This document shows, in pieces, positions 49,153-57,843 of a stretch of 64,000 nt of DNA (position 1 is its first letter; every line of letters starts with the position of its first letter). The notes under the pieces are model-generated. The model was not told the origin of the DNA. It ran no database searches and saw only the letters and a list, made by a program, of their open reading frames with translations. Source of the stretch: Oceanobacillus zhaokaii (GTDB taxonomy: Bacteria > Bacillota > Bacilli > Bacillales > Amphibacillaceae). Both the position numbers and the translations under genes were made by a program. The DNA lies in the NCBI RefSeq assembly GCF_003352005.1, contig NZ_CP024848.1, positions 1,869,001 to 1,933,000 on the forward strand, read 5' to 3'.

Positions 49153-49581
49153 TTAAAAAGATGCCATTATGCTATCAACTCCCCTATCACTTAATCCAAG
49201 TTTATAGAGATAATCGTGGAATGAACTCCTAGTAATAGCATATTTATAATAACTGAATATCCTTTCATCTGTGTCAGTTTCTAATTCTTTAGCATTAATG
49301 GCTCTATGAATTATAGAAGTGCTGTATCCTTTTCTGCTAGTCGTTTTGCGGTACTCGTTGTAAAGCCCATATTCAGCCTGTTGAGGACTCTACTCACCTG
49401 TTCTACTGTGTACGTCATTTCTTACTCTCTCCTTTACGTATGTATTGCAATACTTCTTCATATCAAAGCGGATAATCCTGCCTATGCTATAGCTAGGGAT
49501 TTTACCGGTTTTAGCCCACCTATAGATTTTGAACTCCGATACATTAAATAATTCTGCTACTTGTTTGACGCTCAACATCAT
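49153..49581 (-). pseudogene. excisionase-type HTH gene interrupted by an in-frame amber codon
   Basis: The first 63 codons (49390-49581) encode a complete HTH_17 excisionase-like domain: LSVKQVAELFNVSEFKIYRWAKTGKIPS. TAG at 49390-49392 ends it. The same frame continues open for another 78 codons (SPQQAEYGLYNEYRKTTSRKG.. to ..GLSDRGVDSIMASF) with a proper stop at 49153-49155 and a terminator after it. So this is a 142-codon gene cut by one nonsense base, or a two-part product. AAAGGAGGG precedes the ATG. Confidence 0.75.
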
Positions 49582-49777
49582 AGAGCAAGTCCCTCCTTTA
49601 TACCTATCTACACAGATATAACAAGTGTTTCAACAGCTACATTATACAGAGAGTTAAAAAAGAGGAAAGGTAAATTGGAAAGTGAAAAGATGTAATAAAG
49701 CCGATAGTATTACTTTATTTTACCAATTGGATTGGACTATAATGAAGAATGTGTTTATTAGAAAAGGGGGAAGTTGA

Positions 49778-50119
49778 ATGTCAGCATCTAGTCAGGGATT
49801 TAAAAATCATGTTATTACTATTTACGGCAATACCGTAAGAATTGAAGAACTTTATAATACGCATCAAGTAGGGAAAGAACTATTTGAAATTGGTGACCAC
49901 TCGATTTTTTTAGTGGAGAGTGGTGCAGAAGTCGTTATCGTAGACATAGAGTTCATGGGTAATGGAGTTTATCAAGAACATGCTGTAGAAAGATTTGAAG
50001 TTGGAGATGCTTATGAAACGTCTGTAAAAATCGGACAAGCAGTAGCAAAGTATTTCGATGCTTTAACTACTGAAAGAAAAGAAACTGAACAACAATACAG
50101 AAAACAATACGGTGAATAA
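49778..50119 (+). CDS. orphan protein
   Basis: 113 residues, alternating beta strands (ITIYGNTVRIEELY, SIFLVESGAEVVIVDIEF) and a C-terminal charged helix. A TATAAT at 49738 lies 35 bp before it, and AAAGGGGGAAG precedes the ATG. No family recognised. Confidence 0.6.
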   Translation: MSASSQGFKNHVITIYGNTVRIEELYNTHQVGKELFEIGDHSIFLVESGAEVVIVDIEFMGNGVYQEHAVERFEVGDAYETSVKIGQAVAKYFDALTTERKETEQQYRKQYGE

Positions 50120-50124
50120 TAAAT

Positions 50125-50162
50125 CGACGCAAGGTTAACGCTTTGCGTCGTTTCTTTATTTA
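50125..50162 (+). terminator. terminator
   Basis: CGACGCAA pairs with TTGCGTCG, followed by TTTCTTTATTT. Confidence 0.8.
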
Positions 50163-50364
50163 AAACTTAAGTATGAGATACTAGGGGATACTTTCAACCA
50201 ATATTATTAATTAGTGATTTGGGAAATGTACTAGCTGTATCACTCCTGCAATCTGTATTAATATAGGATTGAATACAACAAACAATATGTATATATTGGA
50301 ATTAAGGTATCGGTCGAAGTTCGAAAAGTGACCGTTATACATGAACGTGAACGAATAACGATAT

Positions 50365-50390
50365 AACCAGTAGCTCAGCCGGATAGAGCA
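50365..50390 (+). other. tRNA D-arm fragment
   Basis: AACCAGTAGCTCAGCCGGAT and AGAGCA reproduce the 5' portion and D-arm of a tRNA (A-box TRGCNNAGYNGG fits exactly). No anticodon or T arm follows, so it is a fragment, not a gene. It could be a trace of an att site from integration in a tRNA gene elsewhere. Confidence 0.5.
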
Positions 50391-50459
50391 AAAGCAGGGA
50401 TATCGGTGAGCATAGTCGAATAGTGTTAGATAGTATATTGCTTAAAAGGGGAAGTTATT

Positions 50460-51275
50460 ATGTATAACACAACATATATTAATTTGTATTGGGTTAATAT
50501 TAACGAAGAACTTTTGGAAGATTATAGAGAGTATGTTTCTTCATATGAAATAAACACACCTTTAGAATTAAGTAAATTAAACGATAAAATAAAAATGTTG
50601 GTTGCATGGGTGGTCAATGACGGTTATAGGGCAAATGTATCGGGTTATGACGATATTAATTATTTGGATATTTATATTATAAATAGAGATAATATTATGA
50701 ATGTAATGGAACTAATTGGCTTACGCTTAGAAGAACAATTTAAAGCCAAAAAGATACCTTTTGATTACAATATGACTGTGCAAGATGAAGTAAACGAAGG
50801 CTTTGGTGAGTTAGAATACTATTATTTGGAATATATTGATGAAGAAGATTTTAAAAAATTGGTGAAGGAATTAGAAGAGCAGGGAATAAAGGTAGAATAC
50901 AAATCTCAACATATATCTTATTTTGAAAAAGGAGCAAGTGATTGGGGAGAGTCTTTTTTAATCGGACTTGGGGTGAATTTAACATATGATTTAATTAAGT
51001 CTTCTATTAGAAAACCAAGAAAAGTAAATAAGGCTAAGTTTGATAAAGAAAATTTAAAAAGAAATGTAGGCTATAATTTAGATATTGCTCCTGCTTCTTT
51101 AAAAATGATAAAAATAGAACCTTCACAGGATGACACTATGATGAATGTAGTATTTGAGGATAGAAATAATTATTACTCTGTTTCTTGTGATCGTTTTGAA
51201 TGTGACCTTCAAAAAAGCCCTAACTGCCATATTATAACTACTAGTAAATCTAGCATTGATACTCCAGTTTTTTAA
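50460..51275 (+). CDS. orphan protein with C-terminal Gly-rich hydrophobic segment
   Basis: 271 residues. N-terminal mixed alpha/beta part (1-110), then EYIDEEDFKKLVKELEEQGIKV and a segment FEKGASDWGESFLIGLGVN (about 155-175) that could insert in a membrane or pack a helix, then a basic stretch and a beta-rich tail with three cysteines (SCDRFECDLQKSPNC). No known family. AAAGGGGAAG precedes the ATG. Confidence 0.6.
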   Translation: MYNTTYINLYWVNINEELLEDYREYVSSYEINTPLELSKLNDKIKMLVAWVVNDGYRANVSGYDDINYLDIYIINRDNIMNVMELIGLRLEEQFKAKKIPFDYNMTVQDEVNEGFGELEYYYLEYIDEEDFKKLVKELEEQGIKVEYKSQHISYFEKGASDWGESFLIGLGVNLTYDLIKSSIRKPRKVNKAKFDKENLKRNVGYNLDIAPASLKMIKIEPSQDDTMMNVVFEDRNNYYSVSCDRFECDLQKSPNCHIITTSKSSIDTPVF

Positions 51276-51378
51276 ATGAACATAACCAACAAACACTGAT
51301 TATTGTGGGTGAATGATTTCTATTTCAACATTATTCCATGATAGAGTAGTAATTAAATATTCTACTTGGGGTGGTTAT

Positions 51379-51580
51379 ATGGAGGAAAATAAGAAAGTAG
51401 TAAAAAATTAACCATAGGATTGAAAAAGTTGAACATTTATTAACTTGTATGCTATATTTTTCTAAACAGAAAAAGTGGTCGGAAAGATGGCTTGAACCCT
51501 TTATACATCAATGTTTTGATGCAAATGGGGCAGAAGCCATGGCAAAAATAAATATATCAAAGAGAAACACAATAAGCTAA
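51379..51580 (+). pseudogene. small gene with a frameshift in an A6 run
   Basis: ATG 51379, well placed after GGGGTGG, reads MEENKKVVKN and stops at 51409. Moving one base at the A6 run (51402-51407) opens a frame to 51580: INHRIEKVEHLLTCMLYF.. and ..GAEAMAKINISKRN. The joined protein would have about 66 residues. Either an indel inactivated it or slippage on the A run is used. Confidence 0.5.
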
Positions 51581-51649
51581 TTTTAAACTTTTAATAATAG
51601 GGTGATTCATTAATACACCCTATTTTGTTGTTATATATTTTTGTGATAG

Positions 51650-51787
51650 AAATTGGTGCAGAACAGCTACCATGGACTGGAGCAATGGAAATTCTACTGT
51701 TACAAGTGGTGGACTTAATGCCACGTCAAGGAAAAGTATGAATCATGTTTGAATAATAAAGGTTGGTACTACAAAGTTATCAAATAG
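51650..51787 (+). pseudogene. endolysin C-terminal domain relic, copy 1
   Basis: TVTSGGLNATSRKS followed after a frameshift by KGWYYKVIK and a stop. It matches the better preserved relic at 63081-63215 (VITTGGLNAANQKKFETWL, KGWFYKVLK). This motif ends many Bacillus phage amidases. The rest of 51581-52004 holds only the terminator below. Confidence 0.55.
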
Positions 51788-51828
51788 CAAGATTTAAGCC
51801 CCTAACCAATTACGGTTAACATCCGACT

Positions 51829-51858
51829 AAGAGCTGTACATATGTACAGCTCTTTTTG
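51829..51858 (+). terminator. terminator
   Basis: AAGAGCTGTACA pairs perfectly with TGTACAGCTCTT, then TTTTG. Confidence 0.85.
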
Positions 51859-52004
51859 TTTTAGTAAATTTTATAAAACGCCATTTAGATGGTTATGTAC
51901 TTAGAGTGAACAGAAGACTTTGTTAAAAAAATCAGTGTAGGCAGGAATAAAGTCCTTTATGTCGAATAGAGTAGGTAAATAAACTTGTAAAAGGAGATGG
52001 GATA

Positions 52005-52472
52005 TTGAATAGAAATGAAGCCTTTATAGCTAGTTTAAAAGAGTGGAGTAATTCGATAAGTAATGGTGAACAAGAATTAAAGGGATTAACTTTTCATTTA
52101 GGCTACTCAATTGGGGTAAAAGGGTTGGAAGCTAGCATAGACAAATTAGAAGAAAGAATAAATTATTTAGTATCAAACGGTATTATCAAAAAGAAATTTC
52201 TTATTGATGGTCTTATTAGAGAAGTAGATAATTATCTTAATCGGAAAATATATTTTTTAGGTGAAAGCATTGTAAATAATGAATATTTACAGGAAAGTTA
52301 CCTTAATGATTTTGATATTGTCCCTGAACATGCTCAAAGAAAATCAAAAGAGGACATTAAAATAAGTATCATTGAATCTGAACAACAAATTGATCAATGG
52401 AATAGAATAAAGAGTACATACTTTACTAGATTGAATGAAAGAGAATGGCAAGATGAGAATATTAGAAAATAA
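52005..52472 (+). CDS. orphan helical protein
   Basis: 155 residues, mostly helical and charged, without membrane segments (LKEWSNSISNGEQELKGL, QQIDQWNRIKSTYFTRLNERE). TTG 52005 lies five bases after AAAGGAGATGGG; no in-frame ATG gives a better start. Style suggests a phage gene; no family recognised. Ends before a clear terminator. Confidence 0.55.
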   Translation: MNRNEAFIASLKEWSNSISNGEQELKGLTFHLGYSIGVKGLEASIDKLEERINYLVSNGIIKKKFLIDGLIREVDNYLNRKIYFLGESIVNNEYLQESYLNDFDIVPEHAQRKSKEDIKISIIESEQQIDQWNRIKSTYFTRLNEREWQDENIRK

Positions 52473-52484
52473 GATTATTGAATT

Positions 52485-52510
52485 GACATCTCATATGAGA
52501 TGTCTTTTTA
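52485..52510 (+). terminator. terminator
   Basis: GACATCTCATATGAGATGTC palindrome followed by TTTTTA. Confidence 0.85.
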
Positions 52511-52573
52511 TTATGTGGTACTTTTCCCCTATGGCTGTACATATGCTTTATTAAACAACTATGGGGGTATTTC

Positions 52574-52777
52574 ATGGGAATTGTATTTGGTGTTATCGGA
52601 TTAATAATTGCTGTAATGTCAATTTATTTTCTCATTAAAGAAGCACGATCATTTATTACCTATTTCAGAAGTAAAAGTAAAAAAGATTATGATTTAGTAG
52701 TATTATACGGTGTAAGATCAATATTCTTTGGGGCAATAGCATTTTTCTTTATATATTTTGGATTAAACAGCCTTTAG
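52574..52777 (+). CDS. small two-helix membrane protein
   Basis: 67 residues: hydrophobic helices at 2-22 and 46-66 with a basic loop (RSKSKKDYD) between. The stop codon lies inside the loop of the terminator hairpin AAACAGCC/GGCTGTTT (52765-52786). No family recognised; a phage holin-type or island-specific membrane protein is possible. Confidence 0.55.
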   Translation: MGIVFGVIGLIIAVMSIYFLIKEARSFITYFRSKSKKDYDLVVLYGVRSIFFGAIAFFFIYFGLNSL

Positions 52778-52813
52778 TGGCTGTTTTATTATGGATAAAT
52801 TTTAAAGGAGTAG

Positions 52814-52969
52814 ATGAATATTCTAATTACATTTCAAATTGTACTAATTCTAATGATGTTATTTTGTGTTTTGGGCGCAATAGGTGCTACAAGTAATGAA
52901 CATAGACTACAAATGACATCAATAACCATTGCTACAATTATTACTATGACAGTTACAGTTGTATTATAG
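52814..52969 (+). CDS. 51-residue two-helix membrane peptide
   Basis: Begins MNILITFQIVLILMMLF, then a polar turn GATSNEHRLQ and a second hydrophobic helix to the end. AAAGGAG at 52804-52810 is well spaced. Just downstream (52984-53152) lies a frameshifted coding remnant reading ELGKEKLKELKDKVQELEND and ending EDFISKL. Such small membrane ORFs are common in phage tail/lysis regions. Confidence 0.5.
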   Translation: MNILITFQIVLILMMLFCVLGAIGATSNEHRLQMTSITIATIITMTVTVVL

Positions 52970-53201
52970 GGAGGGAAAATGAATGGGAGTTACATATAGA
53001 GATCCTTCATCGAGTTAGGAAAAGAAAAGTTAAAAGAGTTAAAGGATAAGGTTCAAGAATTAGAGAATGATATACCTAACCTCGTACAAAAGTATCTTAA
53101 TAGAGACGAAATATGGTGGCATAATAATGAAGATTTTATAAGTAAGTTATAGATTTTCACAATATGGGATACTTAAAAGAATAGAAAAGCAAATACAATA
53201 C

Positions 53202-53471
53202 ATGTATGGGGAATTAGCAATGATACTTTCAGAATATGGATATGTAAAAGTAAATACAAATAATAATGATTATTTATATGGTATTGAATCATGGTTATCT
53301 GATGGAAAGCCTGCATATCCGTATAGTATTGAATATCCCAAACCAATTCATGAAGTTGATAAAAAATATATAGAAGCAATTGATAAGGCACAGGAATTAA
53401 ATAAAGAGTTAAAAAAATTAGAAGAAGAAAAAGCGAAGAGTAATGTGGGAGAATTATGGGATTCATTATAA
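53202..53471 (+). CDS. orphan protein with C-terminal coiled coil
   Basis: 89 residues; helical tail DKAQELNKELKKLEEEKAK predicts a coiled coil. The frame stays open upstream (KRIEKQIQY), so the start could be earlier, and no strong RBS decides. No family recognised. Confidence 0.45.
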   Translation: MYGELAMILSEYGYVKVNTNNNDYLYGIESWLSDGKPAYPYSIEYPKPIHEVDKKYIEAIDKAQELNKELKKLEEEKAKSNVGELWDSL

Positions 53472-53556
53472 ATACTAGGTCTTGAAGGTAATATAAGTAA
53501 ATTTACCATAATCCTATGTTAGAATATTAGTAATAGTTCTAGCAGGGGTGAATAAA

Positions 53557-54531
53557 TTGGAGAAAAAATTACAGGTATTTGTGTCATCGACGTTTACTGA
53601 TCTACAAGAAGAAAGACAATCAGCAGTTTCATCAATATTGAATGCTGGTCATATTCCTGCTGGTATGGAATTATTCAAAGCTGGGGATGAGTCTCAGAAA
53701 GAGACAATTAAGCGATGGATAGAAGAATCGGACGTTTATATGCTTATCTTGGGTGGAAGATATGGAACTATTGATGAAGAGTCAGGTAAAAGTTACACCC
53801 ACTGGGAATACGATTATGCTGGAGAATTGGGTAAGCCAAGGTTTGCTATAGTAATAGACGAAGATGCATTAGAAGAAAAGTCTAAGGTTATGGGTTCACA
53901 TGTAATGGAGAGAGAAAATTATAAACAATATAAAGAATTTAGAGAAGAAGTTTTAGGTAAAATATCTAAGTTCTATTCAGATATAAAGGATATTAAATTA
54001 ACTGTATTAGAATCTTTAAAGGAGTATGAACGAAATGATAGCTTAACTGGTTGGATATCTGGTAAAGATATTGGAAATTATGAAGAAATATTAAAAGAAA
54101 ATCATGGTTTATTAAAAGAAAACAATAAACTTAAGCGTGAAAAAGAAAAGTTAGCAGAGAAACTTAATAAAGAAAATGAGATAGATGGTTTTTCTTATAA
54201 GGAAATTAAGGAGTATTTGAATAAGACTGAAATTCAAATACCAGAAGGATTCATTAAAAATCAAGCTGATTTTAATATTTCTTTAGCAAAAATATTTTTG
54301 AATAATAAGGATGATTTTGCGGTTGGAGTAGAAAACAGAGCTGATATGAGTACCAGTGAAGAAATACTCTTTTATTTAGTTGCACCTAAGTTAATGTTCT
54401 TCAGTTTAGTGGAAAAAATAAAGCTTACTTCAGTGAGATATGAGAGAATACAATTATCGAAGTATGGAAATAAGTTCATAGCAATGTATGAAATGGAAAA
54501 ATTAATAGAAGATAATAAAGTAGAATCATAG
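53557..54531 (+). CDS. DUF4062 domain protein
   Basis: 324 residues. The N-terminal DUF4062 fold (5-150) is clear: QVFVSSTFTDLQEERQSAV, GMELFKAGDESQ, IEESDVYMLILGGRYGT and SYTHWEYDYA. Next come a coiled coil (about 180-210) and a C-terminal winged-helix-like domain (215-320). DUF4062 is a TIR/SEFIR-like alpha/beta domain often fused to effector or sensor parts in bacterial defence and NACHT proteins. Here it stands without a large partner. TTG 53557 is chosen, since GTG 53548 falls in the RBS AGGGGTG. Confidence 0.75.
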   Translation: MEKKLQVFVSSTFTDLQEERQSAVSSILNAGHIPAGMELFKAGDESQKETIKRWIEESDVYMLILGGRYGTIDEESGKSYTHWEYDYAGELGKPRFAIVIDEDALEEKSKVMGSHVMERENYKQYKEFREEVLGKISKFYSDIKDIKLTVLESLKEYERNDSLTGWISGKDIGNYEEILKENHGLLKENNKLKREKEKLAEKLNKENEIDGFSYKEIKEYLNKTEIQIPEGFIKNQADFNISLAKIFLNNKDDFAVGVENRADMSTSEEILFYLVAPKLMFFSLVEKIKLTSVRYERIQLSKYGNKFIAMYEMEKLIEDNKVES

Positions 54532-55052
54532 AAAAATGTAAAAAACTAATATATCTGATTAATAACAGACCTACTATATGTGGTGTTTTTATTTTGGTAT
54601 AACAATATATATTTTGTTTAGTTCGTTAACTTGTCAAGGTGTGGCAAATGAATATAGAAAAATTGCCACACAATTATTAGCTACTAAAGATCTTGAAAAC
54701 AAGAGAATGCTGACAAATTAGGAGTAAGTCGGATCATAAAGATGAGTGGATGAAAGTAATATGATTGCATTCTTTTTATAGGATCGGAATTTTTCCATTA
54801 ATTCCTTTGGATAAGAAATGACTTTTATGACAAAAAATACTCTGTGAATCTACAAGGACATTGGAATGTAAAGTTTAAATAGTCTAGATCAACAACAGTC
54901 GTACGAAAATGAAATTGTTGAATAACAATACTTGTACTAAGGAAAACAGATAAAGTTCTTATAGGTAAATATCCGCGTCCTGTTAAACAGGATTTTAATA
55001 TGTTTTATCGAATATATACTTAATAAGAACGATTTTTATAGGAGGTCCAATT
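54532..55052. other. gene-free stretch with one perfect hairpin
   Basis: GTGTGGCAA (54639-54647) pairs with TTGCCACAC (54663-54671). A 25-codon open stretch from GTG 54642 (ANEYRKIATQLLATKDLEN) may be a gene remnant. ATCCTGTTTAACAGGATT-type pairing occurs near 54980. Nothing else supported. Confidence 0.4.
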
Positions 55053-56390
55053 TTGTCTCTAATACATATCGCGGATAAATTTATAAGCCACTTAAATTCT
55101 TTAGAAAGGATGCTAGACTATACCGAAATAATAAAAGAACAATATGAAAAAGATTTAGAAAAAGAGGGAGATAGCATCTTTGATTTAATGAAATTAGTCA
55201 TTGATGTTAAAAAAGCAGAAGTTAAAGCAGATGACTTAGAATCAGAAGGTTTAGATTCGGAAGAATACATGGAAAACAGGAATTTATTAGAAGAACTAAG
55301 TGACAATGAAAATATTAAATTTGTATATAATAATATTAGTGTTGAAATAAATAAAGATGGTGAGACTGAGATAGCCATTTCGAATAGCTATTTGAATAAA
55401 TTTTTCGAAGAGCAATTCGAGTCAGATACGAACTATCAAACTGATTTGAACCAACTAAACAATTCAATTATTATCTCCCTAGTGACTTCATTCGAATTAC
55501 TGATCTCTGATTTATTTAAAGACTTCATACAAAATGTCGACCAGTCTAGTTTTCTTGAAAGAAAATCTATAAATTATAGCGATTTATTAAGAATTGGAAA
55601 TATAGAGGAAGCTAGGCAATTCCTTCTGGATCAATTTATAGAGGAACTACTAAGAGGTTCTTTCATGAATTGGATAGAGGAAATCGAAAAAAGAATGAAA
55701 ATTAAAGTTACTAACCATGAGGTTCTAAAACAGAATGATGACATTGATTATATAAATGAGACTTTCCAAAGAAGACATTTATTGATTCATAATAATGGTG
55801 AAGTGAACGATCTATATCTAACTAAGACTCAACATTTTACAGTTGGTGGTTTACGAAAAGGTCAAAAGCTAGATAATTCAAATGAATATATTGAAGAGAA
55901 AATAAAGTTATTTAAGAAAGTCGGTATTATATTAGTTTACTTATACAGTAGTAAAGTGTATAAGAACAATATGGATCAATTTTTTAATGATTTTAATGGT
56001 TTGCTATTATCTTTATCTAAAACTGGTTGCCATGGAGCTAGATATATTTATAGAACAATATACGACGATCAAAGGTTTGACCATAGTTCTCAGTTAATTA
56101 GTAGAGTAAATTATTATTTATCCCACAAGTTAAATGGCGAATTTGAAGAAGTAAGAGAAGAAGTTGAAAAATTCCAAGTCAATACTTTAAGTATTGAATA
56201 TAGAATGGCAAAACATATTTTACTTGATGAAATTGAAGAGGCAGTAGATAGTTTGATATCATATTCTAATACGATATCTGATAACGAATTTTTACATGTT
56301 ATCGATTGGCCATTAATAAAAGTAATTAAGGATAATGAAAAGGTAAAAAGTTTTATAAAAAGTAAATTAAAAACAATATTATCATCTTAA
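55053..56390 (+). CDS. HEPN-like protein, putative RNase/defence effector
   Basis: 445 residues, nearly all helical. FQRRHLLIHNNGEVNDLYL (about 237-255) carries R241-x4-H246, the Rx4-6H catalytic pattern of HEPN ribonucleases, inside the typical ...R.xxIHNxGxV... context. The N-terminal third is an acidic coiled coil; the C-terminal 180 residues form a further helical repeat domain. HEPN proteins act in abortive infection and toxin-antitoxin systems. TTG start after AGGAGGTCCAATT. A 25-codon ORF follows 11 bp later. Confidence 0.65.
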   Translation: MSLIHIADKFISHLNSLERMLDYTEIIKEQYEKDLEKEGDSIFDLMKLVIDVKKAEVKADDLESEGLDSEEYMENRNLLEELSDNENIKFVYNNISVEINKDGETEIAISNSYLNKFFEEQFESDTNYQTDLNQLNNSIIISLVTSFELLISDLFKDFIQNVDQSSFLERKSINYSDLLRIGNIEEARQFLLDQFIEELLRGSFMNWIEEIEKRMKIKVTNHEVLKQNDDIDYINETFQRRHLLIHNNGEVNDLYLTKTQHFTVGGLRKGQKLDNSNEYIEEKIKLFKKVGIILVYLYSSKVYKNNMDQFFNDFNGLLLSLSKTGCHGARYIYRTIYDDQRFDHSSQLISRVNYYLSHKLNGEFEEVREEVEKFQVNTLSIEYRMAKHILLDEIEEAVDSLISYSNTISDNEFLHVIDWPLIKVIKDNEKVKSFIKSKLKTILSS

Positions 56391-56401
56391 GGAGGACGAT
56401 A

Positions 56402-56479
56402 GTGTCGAAGAATATATCAATAATTAATCAGAATAATATTAATCAAAGTGATTCAAAAAATTATGCTAAGAATATTTAG
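56402..56479 (+). CDS. 25-residue Asn-rich micro-ORF behind the HEPN gene
   Basis: Begins MSKNISIINQNNINQ and ends YAKNI; eight of 25 residues are Asn. GTG start six bases after a perfect GGAGG that directly follows the HEPN stop, and a strong terminator right after. Such an RBS is unlikely by chance. It may be a small antitoxin, a regulator, or a remnant N terminus. Confidence 0.5.
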   Translation: MSKNISIINQNNINQSDSKNYAKNI

Positions 56480-56480
56480 G

Positions 56481-56521
56481 TAAAATAAAGTAGCCTTCGA
56501 AATGAAGGCTACTTTATTTTA
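56481..56521. terminator. bidirectional terminator
   Basis: TAAAATAAAGTAGCCTTC pairs perfectly with GAAGGCTACTTTATTTTA around GAAAT. It serves the HEPN operon and the convergent minus-strand genes. Confidence 0.92.
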
Positions 56522-56706
56522 TAAACAACAACCTCACCAGACAATTCGGCACTAATTCTGTCACATTCCTCCTTGCTCGGTGTATCAAGATAAGCTTTAT
56601 ACCAGCATCCTTTCTTCGACCACTCGGATTCACCATATTCTTCGTAATCTATCCAATCCTTCCAGTCTCCAATACCCGTTAAATGATTATCAAATCTTCT
56701 AGACAT
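56509..56706 (-). CDS. small orphan protein
   Basis: 65 residues, Trp/Tyr/acidic-rich (GIGDWKDWIDYEEYGESEW) with two cysteines. GGAGGGGATT precedes the ATG. Its stop lies inside the shared terminator. No family recognised. A degraded match to its upstream region appears at 61610-61650. Confidence 0.55.
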   Translation of the reverse strand: MSRRFDNHLTGIGDWKDWIDYEEYGESEWSKKGCWYKAYLDTPSKEECDRISAELSGEVVVYKIK

Positions 56707-56763
56707 AATAAAATCCCCTCCTAACCATACAATCGAATGAAGTAGGCAAAAAGGGGTGTGAAA

Positions 56764-57000
56764 TTATAGATTATTTAGTTCTATATTTGTTAATTCAATG
56801 TGATATATTCCACTTTCTATTTCTTCACGCATTGATAATAAATAACTTTTCAAGTTTTCATCTCCTAAAGATTCTACGTATGACCAGTTAATATTAAGTG
56901 TGCCATCCTCTTTAAATACTGTCAGATATGTACTTCCTTTTTCTTTCCATGATGCTACTAGTTTGTAATCTTCGGTACTAGGTGGCATTTGCCATTTCAT
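56764..57000 (-). CDS. small orphan protein (KTSC-like size)
   Basis: 78 residues, soluble, beta-alpha (KLVASWKEKGSTYLTVFKEDG). ATG 57000 is six bases after GGGAGGTGAT; the ATG at 57039 has no such site. The end of the gene (codons for IELTNIELNNL) has a decayed copy at about 61655-61700. No family recognised. Confidence 0.55.
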   Translation of the reverse strand: MKWQMPPSTEDYKLVASWKEKGSTYLTVFKEDGTLNINWSYVESLGDENLKSYLLSMREEIESGIYHIELTNIELNNL

Positions 57001-57054
57001 TATTATCACCTCCCAGTTAATCATTTCTACATTTAACATAATCCTTCTATAAAA

Positions 57055-57408
57055 TTACTCTTCTTTCCACACACGATGTTTACTTTTAAATTCAGTTGCT
57101 TTATTTCCATACAGATAATCCCGCATTAATTCAGCAGTCATTAATCGTAGTTCTTTAGGTTTGTATTCAATGATTTTACCGTTAACAATATATGTACATT
57201 GATCGATGCATTTAATATCCATACGATGCTTGCTAATCATATCCTTTTTTAATGCGTAAAAATCCTTCTTCATCTGTTGCATTACAACATCAAGTTTATC
57301 CAGATATAGCCCAGCCATTTTAAAACTTTCAAAAGATTTTTTATCTTGTTTAAACACTGTAATAGCCATTGGCATTGCGATGTATTGATTAATTAGTGAT
57401 TTATCCAA
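57055..57408 (-). CDS. phage-type orphan protein
   Basis: 117 residues, helical N-terminal part (DKLDVVMQQMKKDFYALKKDM) and a beta hairpin CTYIVNGKIIEYKPKELR. Prophage-like in style; no function known. TTG 57408 is preferred over GTG 57417, which lies inside GATGAGGTG. Confidence 0.5.
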   Translation of the reverse strand: MDKSLINQYIAMPMAITVFKQDKKSFESFKMAGLYLDKLDVVMQQMKKDFYALKKDMISKHRMDIKCIDQCTYIVNGKIIEYKPKELRLMTAELMRDYLYGNKATEFKSKHRVWKEE

Positions 57409-57582
57409 TATAAACACCTCATCAGGAACATTTGTTCTTATGATATACTTTAACTATTATCTAAGTCAATTCCTATTACAGCAAATGTTAAAAATATAAG
57501 GGAGAGTCAGTTAAAAATTCCGTCCTCAATTGTTAAGAAAAGAGTTGTATGAACATATTAACAGTCGATGTTAGATTGGAAT

Positions 57583-57843
57583 TTAAGGTTTGAGATGATT
57601 AGATAACAACGATATTATCTTTTCATATTGGTCTTGTATAGATTTGTTATACTTAAGAAAGAACTGATTTTGATCAGCATCTATTAAAGCGTAAAAGGCG
57701 AGTTCGTCATCCGTAGGTTTTAATCTTTTAATATTTCCAGTTATTATATGTTCTAGCCCTTCCAGTAAATTTATAATTTTATCTACATCGCTTCTTTCAG
57801 ATTCATTAAGATATATTTTAATCGGATCACTGCTATTTTTCAT
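57583..57843 (-). CDS. small helical protein, third gene of the nuclease operon
   Basis: 86 residues, helical (SERSDVDKIINLLEGLEHII, IQDQYEKIISLLSNHL). Its ATG overlaps the stop of the membrane-protein gene (ATGA), so it is translationally coupled. No family recognised. Confidence 0.6.
   Translation of the reverse strand: MKNSSDPIKIYLNESERSDVDKIINLLEGLEHIITGNIKRLKPTDDELAFYALIDADQNQFFLKYNKSIQDQYEKIISLLSNHLKP

Noticed and set aside
49306..49551. 81-codon plus-strand frame
   Set aside because: Antisense to the HTH gene, which has motif and RBS support.
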